Assembly: GCA_022710485.1 (NCBI GenBank)
Contig: JAKLGU010000001.1
Span: 173,501 to 237,500 of the forward strand
Direction: 5' to 3'
Length of the DNA: 64,000 nt
From: Gemmatimonadota bacterium
GTDB taxonomy: Bacteria; Gemmatimonadota; Gemmatimonadetes; Gemmatimonadales; GWC2-71-9
In this document: one piece after another, positions 24,968-32,073 of the stretch
Position numbering within the stretch: position 1 is the first letter of the stretch
Layout of the letters: every line of letters begins with the position of its first letter
The notes under the pieces: model-generated
Told to the model about the DNA's origin: nothing
Database searches by the model: none
Seen by the model: only the letters and a program-made list of their open reading frames with translations
Position numbers and translations under genes: made by a program

Positions 24968-25525
24968 GTGCTCTCAGCCAGGTGGGTTCCCGCGCCCTTC
25001 TTCACGGCACTCCTCCTCGTCGCGATGCCACTCGAGGCTCAACAACAGGAGTGGAGCTCGCTTCAACAAGAGCAGTGGAATTTGCTTGACAGCTTACGCC
25101 CTGCCGTGCGATCGGCCGCCGACAGCGCGGAGCTCGCCGCGAAGGAGGTCTGGGTGAGCGGGCTGACCGGACTCTCCTATGAGACCGGGCACCACCTTGA
25201 AGTACTAGTCAGGTCACTCCTAAGTGACGTTGCCGCCACCCGCGCACTCGACGACCAGCTCGCAGAGAAAAAATGGCTATCCACCGCCGTCGACTTGTTG
25301 AATAGCCTCCGTGAGCTCGAGTTTGAATTGGTCCTCCTGGATATCGCCCTGCTCGACGACAAGCTGTGGTCTGAGGCTAACGCGCCCCTGCTCAGCGCCT
25401 GGGTCCGCCCGGTGAGGAATGCGCGCCGCAGCGTCACGACCGCCCGGATGAGCTATTATGGGCGCCTCAACAGCCTGCTCCTCTCGGTGGACGTAATACG
25501 GGCGAGCTCTCCCGTGGGTAGGTGA
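24968..25525 (+). CDS. Secreted hypothetical protein
   Basis: 185 residues, GTG start. A signal peptide ends in MPLEAQQQ, in the host style (AxA-Gln). The mature part is helical and Leu-rich (LVRSLLSDVAATRALDDQL, ELEFELVLLDIALLDDKL). No family recognised. It is a host-like cargo gene inside the element, between the integrase and the integrase relic. Confidence 0.5.
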   Translation: MLSARWVPAPFFTALLLVAMPLEAQQQEWSSLQQEQWNLLDSLRPAVRSAADSAELAAKEVWVSGLTGLSYETGHHLEVLVRSLLSDVAATRALDDQLAEKKWLSTAVDLLNSLRELEFELVLLDIALLDDKLWSEANAPLLSAWVRPVRNARRSVTTARMSYYGRLNSLLLSVDVIRASSPVGR

Positions 25526-25580
25526 GGTGTTTAGGGTTGCCGCTAGGAAGAGGTGCTAAGAGCACAACACTGGAGTGGCC

Positions 25581-25655
25581 ATGCTCGACCAGGTCGCGCG
25601 GCGGATGGAGGAGAACATCGCATTGGCAGGTGGGCGAGGTTCGGCGAGCCTCTAA
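25581..25655 (+). pseudogene. C-terminal relic of a second tyrosine integrase
   Basis: This short frame reads MLDQVARRMEEN and ends at TAA. It parallels the C-terminal tail of the intact integrase, MMDQAAKRMEEL, at the same position after the catalytic Tyr segment. A stop codon interrupts the frame seven codons upstream of the Met. It is best explained as the end of an older integrase gene left by deletion or recombination. Confidence 0.55.
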
Positions 25656-25759
25656 CACGATCTCAACAGGCCGGAGCGTCCGGATCGTGGTCCCGTCAGC
25701 GGATGGGGTTGCTGGCACAATGAGGAGCCGATGGGCCTACCGGCTCTAGGAGGAAACGA

Positions 25760-25785
25760 AGCGGGGCCCCCAAAGGGGCCCCGCT
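25760..25785. terminator. GC-rich hairpin
   Basis: AGCGGGGCCCC (25760-25770) pairs perfectly with 25775-25785 around a CAAA loop. It follows the integrase relic and has no T-run. It may be a terminator, or the end of an older element. Confidence 0.5.
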
Positions 25786-25933
25786 CGTGATGTGGTGCGC
25801 GGATTAACCATCCGCTCGGCTGCTACCCCGTGAGTTGAACGTACCGGACAGGGTGTCCTACCGCAAGATGTTGCGGAAAGGCAGCACTTGGGAGCGCCAG
25901 CTAGGTTTTGGTATTTCTTCGGGTGGGAGGGTT

Positions 25934-26005
25934 TGCGCCCGCCGGGAATTGAACCCGGTCCGCCGGGGTAGCAGCCACGGCATGCATCCGTTACACCACA
26001 GACGC
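25934..26005 (-). tRNA. tRNA-like sequence (probable pseudo-tRNA or old attachment site)
   Basis: On the minus strand 72 bases can form a 7-bp acceptor stem (GCGTCTG with CGGGCGC, two G-U pairs), a 4-bp D stem with wobbles, and a perfect TpsiC arm CCGGG-TTCAATT-CCCGG. The anticodon arm does not fold normally: either a 5-bp stem TGCCG/CGGCG encloses a 12-base loop, or a mismatched stem gives a 7-base loop. No CCA is encoded. The identity cannot be assigned. Its 3' end faces the integrase relic, as the real tRNA's 3' end faces the element. Confidence 0.4.
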
Positions 26006-26177
26006 TCCGACTGGTCTCGGGACTCCGAGGGCGCGACCCCTCCCCACCAGCCACCCTTCCCTGCAACAAAGTTAGCGGTCCTTCGTCCCCCTCCAAGCAG
26101 CAGAATGGAACTCGATTGAGAATTCGATGTAGCGACTCCTCCGTGGCCACGCACAAAGCATCTGCCGAGGTTGATCG

Positions 26178-26705
26178 TTACTCTTTCGCGCCTCGGGAGC
26201 TCGGGGGATCGCCACCCTTCCACCCCTCCTCGGCCAGGACAGCGGTCATATTCAGGGGGTCGAGACGAATCGGCCCGAACGGCGCGTCCGTTGTGACGGC
26301 TGAGACGAGTGACCGAACGTACGGCCACAAGATCACGGGTGCCGCCTTCTTGCAAAATGTCTCGAACTCGGCGCTTTCGGTTCCCTCGGGTGCGACGAAG
26401 ACCCCAGAGAGCGAAACCCGAAGCGAGTACGGCTGCCTTGTGGGATCGGGTGTGAGCGTTGCATCGACCACAACCTCGGACATGTTGGGGAGCGATTCGT
26501 CGGGCCTAGTGATCGACACGACCAACTGAAGTCCAAGCTTGGTACGAACCCCGATCTCAGCTGGGACCAACTCCTCAGGTCGAAAAGGCAATACCGAGAA
26601 ATGCACCATCCGCGTGATCAGTCTCGCGAATGACACCCCAACAGCTGGCGAAGGACGTGCGCTTGCAGCAGTGGACTGCTGCTTCCGCGTCTTTGATTTT
26701 GGCAC
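26178..26705 (-). CDS. SecB-like chaperone of a toxin-antitoxin-chaperone (TAC) module
   Basis: 175 residues. Residues about 125-152 hold the SecB signature: LWPYVRSLVSAVTTDAPFG followed by IRLDPLNM. The preceding GVFVAPEG and central beta strands fit SecB. In TAC systems a SecB-like chaperone binds the C-terminal tail of a HigA-type antitoxin and protects it from degradation. The GTG start overlaps the antitoxin stop by one base, so it is the third gene of the operon. A housekeeping SecB is less likely in this setting. Confidence 0.8.
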   Translation of the reverse strand: MPKSKTRKQQSTAASARPSPAVGVSFARLITRMVHFSVLPFRPEELVPAEIGVRTKLGLQLVVSITRPDESLPNMSEVVVDATLTPDPTRQPYSLRVSLSGVFVAPEGTESAEFETFCKKAAPVILWPYVRSLVSAVTTDAPFGPIRLDPLNMTAVLAEEGWKGGDPPSSRGAKE

Positions 26706-27316
26706 TACTTCACCGCCTTCTTCGGTGCAGGCCCTGGCAGAACCGAGGTGAGCTCAGCGGTCAAATCGAAGTCGTTGGAGAAGAGTGAGTCTTGACCTGC
26801 CCCCAGTCTGTAACTGGAGACCTCGGTCGCGATGGCCTCACCACTCCACGCCATGCCGACAATTGGGTTCTTCGCCCCTGGCGGCGTTGTCCGGATTTCG
26901 CACTGGCCCCAAATGGCACCCACAGGGATGTCCAAGAACTGCACAACATTCCACCACGTCGGAGCCTGAGGGAGATTGAGCTCCGATGGCTCGATTGAAA
27001 ACCTAAGTCGCCCATCCAACGCCTCGGCATAGCGGACCAACGTGCGAAGGGTCAGGTTGGCAGCACCGCTTTCGGCCAAAGCGACCTTGGGTTGGGTCGT
27101 CCCCGCCGCGTCGGCCAGCTCCGCTTGTGTCAGCCCTCGGTGACGCCGGAGCTCCTGGAGGTTCCGGGCGACATGAAAACCGAGATCGTTGTCCCACTCG
27201 AGGCGGAAACCAGGGTCCCGGAAGAGCTCCCTAATCCGAGAGCCGGAACCGACGGACGTCTGCGGTCCCTCGACGGATACGGAGGAGGCGGGTACGAGCT
27301 GTCTCTGAGTCGCCAT
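26705..27316 (-). CDS. HigA-like XRE antitoxin with C-terminal extension
   Basis: 203 residues from the ATG at 27316. Residues about 45-105 are an XRE HTH (LGFHVARNLQELRRHRGL, TQAELADAAGTTQPKVALAE). About 90 further residues follow the HTH, with a Trp-rich TWWNVVQFLDIPVGAIWG. In TAC antitoxins such an extension is the chaperone-addiction region. The chosen start overlaps the toxin gene by 86 bp; other starts downstream are not obvious. It neutralises the toxin and probably represses the operon. Confidence 0.75.
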   Translation of the reverse strand: MATQRQLVPASSVSVEGPQTSVGSGSRIRELFRDPGFRLEWDNDLGFHVARNLQELRRHRGLTQAELADAAGTTQPKVALAESGAANLTLRTLVRYAEALDGRLRFSIEPSELNLPQAPTWWNVVQFLDIPVGAIWGQCEIRTTPPGAKNPIVGMAWSGEAIATEVSSYRLGAGQDSLFSNDFDLTAELTSVLPGPAPKKAVK

Positions 27317-27626
27317 CGTCGCGTTTGCCCTTCGTCTTGTAAACGGCATGCAGGTATATGAAGCGTCGGGTCGAAGCATCAGCCCAAAAGTAGAGTCGCC
27401 AAGGTCCAGGTTTGCACTTCAATCGGTAGATCCGGGGCGTCAGCTTGTCGGCTAGCTCGTAAACGAGCCCCCGACTGGACCCCGGGAATCCTCCGCGCTC
27501 ATGCAGCAGCATCTTCCTCAACGGCAGGCCGAGGGAGCGGGGATCCCCGGCGAAAAAGACCTTTGAAAAAGGAGATCGGCTCTCGAGCACGTCCGACGTG
27601 GCCTCTGGCGATCCAGGGGCCAACAT
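27231..27626 (-). CDS. HigB/RelE-superfamily toxin
   Basis: 131 residues from an ATG preceded by GGGAGG. The C-terminal half has the RelE/HigB pattern: IYRLKCKPGPWRLYFW, then IYLHAVYKTKGKRDD and a last helix ETARTRLLRIRRG. HigB toxins cleave mRNA on the ribosome. It is the first gene of the toxin-antitoxin-chaperone order. The first about 60 residues are longer than in minimal HigB proteins. Confidence 0.75.
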   Translation of the reverse strand: MLAPGSPEATSDVLESRSPFSKVFFAGDPRSLGLPLRKMLLHERGGFPGSSRGLVYELADKLTPRIYRLKCKPGPWRLYFWADASTRRFIYLHAVYKTKGKRDDGDSETARTRLLRIRRGTADVRRFRLSD

Positions 27627-27976
27627 CACAACCTCCCACGAGGTCCAAGGCGCATCGTCCGCCGCCCGGCCACCTGCCGATTGTTGGCGTTGCAAGGGCT
27701 ATACCGTAAAAGGAATAATGGCACAGCAGAATAGATACTTCGCGTGCTGAAACCGCGCAACCCCCTAACACCTGCCGATCTGGTGCTTGCCCAGGCCACT
27801 GGGTGAACATCCCGCCGGGGGGGGGGCTCCTTCCGCTCGGGGCAATCGACAGAAAGCCACAACGAATTCGGCCTGTGGCGGTATTGGGCCACTACTGGGC
27901 CATTAGGAGCCCCCTCCGACGCGTAACGGCCACCCGTGAGGATGGCCGTTGACGTTGTGGGACATAGAGTTAACTC
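27627..27976. other. Right-end non-coding region with repeats
   Basis: No gene. It would hold the TAC promoter. Repeats: TTGGGCCACTA at 27884-27894 followed one turn later by TGGGCCATTA at 27896-27905; the first also occurs near attL (10831-10841). A run of nine G's near 27820 with GGCTCC matches a GGAGCCCCCT stretch near 27907. A hairpin AACGGCCA/TGGCCGTT lies at about 27927-27952. Likely recombinase arm sites or TAC operators. Confidence 0.4.
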
Positions 27977-28051
<75 letters not shown>

Positions 28052-28100
28052 GTGTCATCGAAAATCGCCCCGGGACGGGGGCTGTGTCAATCGCGAGGAA

Positions 28101-28118
28101 CGGGGCCCGAAGGCCCCG
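28101..28118 (-). terminator. Hairpin downstream of the TPR gene
   Basis: CGGGGCC (28101-28107) pairs with GGCCCCG (28112-28118) around CGAA. It lies 17 bp past the stop of the TPR gene, which reads leftwards, and before the tRNA. Confidence 0.6.
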
Positions 28119-28135
28119 CCCCCCCGCCGAATCAC

Positions 28136-29554
28136 CTACTTCTTGACGCTGTACCGCCAGCCCACGATGCCGGTGCCGAGTCCCTCGGCCTCGACCACCT
28201 GGGTCTGCCCCAGGCTGAGGGCGGGCACGGTCCGTTCGCTCGAGGCCACCACCTCCATCTTGTCGTTGACGAACTCGAAGATGAGGGTGACGGGATGCGG
28301 CGCGATCGGCTTGGTGTCGATCGTCTTGGCCGCCCGGCCGGTGGCCGTGCCGATGACCTTGGCGCCCCCGCTCTGCAGGATCAGCTGCTCGACCTCGAGG
28401 CTGAACGCGAGCCCCTCCACCTCGGTGAAGTACTTCACGATCATGTCCTGCTTCTTCTCGAGCTGGTAGCCCTGCGCCAGCAGCTTGACACTGTTCTCGT
28501 TCATCGGCTCGATCGCGTAGAGCGCCGCGCCCGCCTTCACGACCTCGGGGCCGTTGAGCGCGCCGAGGTAGGCGTTGCCCATGTTGAAGAGCGCGTCGCG
28601 GTTCCACGGCTGCCGCTTCACCACCCGGGCGAACGTCGCCGCGGCCTCGGGGTAGTTCTTGTCGTTGAAGAAGTTCACGCCGGCGGCCATCAGGTCGGCG
28701 ATCGGCACGTCGGCCCCCGAGCCCGAGATCATCTCCCGCTCGATTTCCGCCGCCGCGTCGGGCTGCCCGTTGGCCCGGAGCGCGCGCGCGTAGGCCTTCT
28801 TCCCGTCGAGGTCGTCGGGCTTCCATGTCAGGTACTGCTGCCAGGCGGCGACCGCCTCCGGCCACCGGCGCTCGTTGCTGAGCAGCGCCGACAAGTTGTA
28901 CTGCGACTGGTCCCTGGCCTCGGCCGACTTCGGGTCGCTCCCCGCCGAGGTGACCGCCAGCCGGAAGTACACGATGGCGCTGTCCGCCTGCCCCGTCGTG
29001 TTGAACATGACCGCCATGCTGCTGTACGAGTTCGGCTCGCCCTGGTAGATCTCGTTCGCCTGGCGGAACAGTACCGCGGCGGAATCGGTGTTCTTGTCCT
29101 TCAGGAAGCCGTTGCCGGCGTTCACCAGCGCCACCCAGGTGTTCCGGCGGAGCAGCTGGATGTCCTTGGCGCATGAGGGGGCCAGCTGCTCGGCCCGGGT
29201 CAGCGCCGAGTCCGCGCCAGCGAGGTCACCGAGCTGCAAGTAGGCCCGCCCGAGGTAGTACCACGCCCCGCTCGCGCCCGCCTGGCCCTTCTGGATTCCC
29301 TCGATCGTGACGTTGCGCGCGTTCGTGAAGAGGCGCTCCTTCTTTTCCGGATCGCTCGTCTCGAGCCCGCTCTTGATGTACGTGGCGCCGCTGCCGATGA
29401 GGAAGTTGCCCTTGTCGAGGCCGCAATCGGGCACTTCCCACTTGCCGGGTTGTGCCTGCTGCACCCGCAGGTTCACCTGCGGCGCCGCCTCCTGGGCGGC
29501 GAGCCCCGTCGCCGTGGCGGCCACCGCCGCCACCATCATGAACAGCTTCCGCAT
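28136..29554 (-). CDS. Secreted TPR-repeat protein
   Basis: 472 residues. A signal peptide (MRKLFMMVAAVAATATGLAAQ) indicates export. The mature protein holds tetratricopeptide-type repeats: GAWYYLGRAYLQLGDLAGADSAL, a second near ADSAIVYFRLA, and later NYPEAAATFARVVKRQPWNRDALFNMGNAYLG. A beta-rich C-terminal domain ends GTGIVGWRYSVKK. TPR proteins of this type act as periplasmic scaffolds; partners are unknown. It lies 10 bp downstream of larC. Confidence 0.8.
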   Translation of the reverse strand: MRKLFMMVAAVAATATGLAAQEAAPQVNLRVQQAQPGKWEVPDCGLDKGNFLIGSGATYIKSGLETSDPEKKERLFTNARNVTIEGIQKGQAGASGAWYYLGRAYLQLGDLAGADSALTRAEQLAPSCAKDIQLLRRNTWVALVNAGNGFLKDKNTDSAAVLFRQANEIYQGEPNSYSSMAVMFNTTGQADSAIVYFRLAVTSAGSDPKSAEARDQSQYNLSALLSNERRWPEAVAAWQQYLTWKPDDLDGKKAYARALRANGQPDAAAEIEREMISGSGADVPIADLMAAGVNFFNDKNYPEAAATFARVVKRQPWNRDALFNMGNAYLGALNGPEVVKAGAALYAIEPMNENSVKLLAQGYQLEKKQDMIVKYFTEVEGLAFSLEVEQLILQSGGAKVIGTATGRAAKTIDTKPIAPHPVTLIFEFVNDKMEVVASSERTVPALSLGQTQVVEAEGLGTGIVGWRYSVKK

Positions 29555-29563
29555 CGTCGCTCC

Positions 29564-30853
29564 TTAGTGATCGGTCACGGGGGCCGCGACCTCGCGGGCC
29601 ACCCTTGCTTCGGCCTGTTGCTGCACTTCCCGCACGATGTCGGCGGTCGGGCGCCCGGCCCGTCGCGCCGCGGCCACCACGTCGTCGTATTCCGGCTTCA
29701 CTCGCGCCCCGCCCGGCGCCTCGAGCACCTTGACCCGCACGGCGGACCCTTCGCGGGTCGTCACCTCGAATTCGCGGCGCGCCAGCGTCGAGCGGCTCGC
29801 GACCCACCGCCGGACCCCGCCGGTGGTCGTGTGCCGGAACAGCACCTCCGCCATGGCGTCCGCACGGCTCACGTCGCTCAGGACCTCGATCCGCAGGCTC
29901 GGGCGCCCCTTCTTGCCCATCGTGCTCCACACTTGCACGTCGAGCGCCCCCGCCGCAAACAACTCCGCGCGCACCGGCTCCAGGTACTCCGGCGTGAAGT
30001 CGTCGAGGTCGGTGGCCGTGACCACCACCTCGCCCGCCTCGGCCGCCGGCTCCGCGAGCATGACCCGGAGCACGTTCGGGTACCCGGCCGGATTCCGGCC
30101 GCCGGCCCCCCAGCCAGTTGCGCCGGCCCGCCAGCGCTCAGGAGGCGGCCCCTCGGCAAGCACCCGAAGCAGGACGGCGCCTGTCGGCGTGGTCGCCTCG
30201 CCCGTGACTGGACCGTTCGGCCCGATCTCGAGCCCCTCGAGCAGCAATCCGGTGGCAGGAGCCGGCACCGACAGGGTGCCATGGGCCGCCCTCACCCAGC
30301 CCGAGCCGACCGACACCGGACGGCAGTAGATGCAGCTGACCCCCAGCCGTTCGAATCCCTCGATGGCCCCCACGATGTCCACGAGCGCGTCCAAGGCCCC
30401 AACCTCGTGGAGGGCGACGTCGTCCGCGGGTACGCCGTGAACCCGGCCCTCAGCCTCTCCCAGGAGGCGGAAGGCGCGGAGCGCGCGTTCCCGGACCCAT
30501 CCCGAGAGGGGCGCCCGCTCGATCAGCCCCAGGAGCTCCCCGACATGCCGGTGCGGCGCGTGTGCGTGCGGGGCGGCGTGGTCGTCATGGTGATGCCCGG
30601 CTGCATGCTCGTGCGACACCGGCACCGCCGGAAGCTCCGAGGAGCCGTCCCCCAGCCGGACCGTGACATGTGTCGCAGCGATACCCGCCCGATCCACCTT
30701 GGCCAACTCGACCTGCACCTCGGCAACACCCAGGCGTGCGGGCAGCGCGCGAATCCACTCCTCGCCGGCGCCGAGGTCGATCAGCGCGCCCAGGAGCATG
30801 TCGCCGCTGATGCCCGACGACGGGTCGATGATCGCAAAACGGCTGTCAGGCAT
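29564..30853 (-). CDS. larC: LarC-type nickel-insertion (DUF111) protein
   Basis: 429 residues. The N-terminus DPSSGISGDMLLGAL is the LarC signature, and DVALHEVGALDALVDIVGA and GPVTGEATTPTGAVLL follow. A His-rich segment (AGHHHDDHAAPHAHAPHRH, about residues 84-102) suits metal binding. LarC is a CTP-dependent nickel chelatase completing the NPN cofactor of lactate racemase. No larA, larB or larE is in the window. In some bacteria LarC is two overlapping genes; here it is one continuous frame. Confidence 0.88.
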   Translation of the reverse strand: MPDSRFAIIDPSSGISGDMLLGALIDLGAGEEWIRALPARLGVAEVQVELAKVDRAGIAATHVTVRLGDGSSELPAVPVSHEHAAGHHHDDHAAPHAHAPHRHVGELLGLIERAPLSGWVRERALRAFRLLGEAEGRVHGVPADDVALHEVGALDALVDIVGAIEGFERLGVSCIYCRPVSVGSGWVRAAHGTLSVPAPATGLLLEGLEIGPNGPVTGEATTPTGAVLLRVLAEGPPPERWRAGATGWGAGGRNPAGYPNVLRVMLAEPAAEAGEVVVTATDLDDFTPEYLEPVRAELFAAGALDVQVWSTMGKKGRPSLRIEVLSDVSRADAMAEVLFRHTTTGGVRRWVASRSTLARREFEVTTREGSAVRVKVLEAPGGARVKPEYDDVVAAARRAGRPTADIVREVQQQAEARVAREVAAPVTDH

Positions 30854-30873
30854 AGACTTGGAAATATCGCCCC

Positions 30874-32073
30874 CTAGCGCTCCGCCCGCAATTCTCCCGG
30901 CTGCCGGTACAGCCACCCCGCCCCGGTGTTGAACACCACGATCGTCTCGCCTCGATCCACCAGTCCGCGACCGACTAGCCATTCGAGCGCCGCCAAGGCG
31001 GCTCCTCCCTCGGGGGAGACGTCCACCCCTTCCTCCCGCGACACCGTGACGGCGGCCTCGGTCAGCACGCCATCCTCGACCGCCACCGCCCCGCCGTTCG
31101 TCTCGCGGAGCGCCCGCAGCATGAGCCGGTCGCCCAACGGCCCCGGCACGCGCAACCCGCTGGCCACCGTCCACGGGTCGTTCCACTCCTCCGCATGGTC
31201 GGCCCCCGCCTCGAACGCCCGGACGATCGGGGCGCAGCCGGTCGACTGCACCGAGTAGAACCGCGGGAGGTCGCCCTCGACCCAGCCATGCTCCTTCAGC
31301 TCCAGGAAGGCCTTCCACATGCCGATCAGGCCCGTCCCGCCCCCCGTAGGGTACAGGATGACATCGGGCATCTTCCACGCCAACTGGAGCGCCAGTTCCA
31401 GGCCGAGGGTCTTCTTGCCCTCGATCCGGTAGGGCTCCCGCAGGGTGGAAAGGTCGAACGCCCCAGACTCGGCCGCCCAGGCGCGGCTCGCCTTTCCACA
31501 GTCGCCGATGTGTCCCCGCGAGAGGACAAGTTCCCCCCCGAATGCCTCGATCTGGGAGAGGATCGTCCGGGGCGTGGTATCGGGTGCAAAGACCTTTACC
31601 TCGGCCCCCGCCCGTGCCGCGTAGGCCGACGCCGCCACCCCGGCGTTGCCGGCCGTCGGCAGCGTGAAGCGCCGCATGCCGGCGGCAGTGGCCCGCGTGA
31701 TGGCCGCGCTCAGGCCGCGGGCCTTGAAGGAGCCGGTCGGATTGATCCCTTCGTCCTTGAGCCAGAGATGCGGCACGCCGAGACGTGTCGCGGTGCGCCG
31801 CAGGCGGATGAGCGGCGTGTCGCCTTCGCCGAGCGACACCGGTTCCTCGAAGGGGCGCAGTGGAAGGAACTCACGGAAGCGCCACATCCCGTGGCGACGG
31901 CGGACCTCCGCGCGCTGCATGATGCCTGGGCGCCGCTTCGGGTACCGGACCAGCCACGGCTGTCCGCAGCTGCAGACCGTCGGCAGTCCTTCCGCGGTGC
32001 TCGTGGATCCGCAGGCGAGGCACTCGAGCGTCCAGTCGATGCCCTCGGCCATCGGTGATCGAGAGGGAGTCAT
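30874..32073 (-). CDS. thrC: Threonine synthase
   Basis: 399 residues. It converts O-phosphohomoserine to threonine with PLP. An N-terminal zinc-type Cys cluster (CLACGSTS, CSCG) is followed by the PLP lysine motif NPTGSFKARGL, then TAGNAGVAASAYAARAG, LYPTGGGTGLIGMW (phosphate loop) and a terminal FNTGAGWLY. The ATG overlaps the uvrC stop. A threonine dehydratase or related PLP fold II enzyme is the main alternative, but the zinc-like N-terminus favours ThrC. Confidence 0.88.
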   Translation of the reverse strand: MTPSRSPMAEGIDWTLECLACGSTSTAEGLPTVCSCGQPWLVRYPKRRPGIMQRAEVRRRHGMWRFREFLPLRPFEEPVSLGEGDTPLIRLRRTATRLGVPHLWLKDEGINPTGSFKARGLSAAITRATAAGMRRFTLPTAGNAGVAASAYAARAGAEVKVFAPDTTPRTILSQIEAFGGELVLSRGHIGDCGKASRAWAAESGAFDLSTLREPYRIEGKKTLGLELALQLAWKMPDVILYPTGGGTGLIGMWKAFLELKEHGWVEGDLPRFYSVQSTGCAPIVRAFEAGADHAEEWNDPWTVASGLRVPGPLGDRLMLRALRETNGGAVAVEDGVLTEAAVTVSREEGVDVSPEGGAALAALEWLVGRGLVDRGETIVVFNTGAGWLYRQPGELRAER

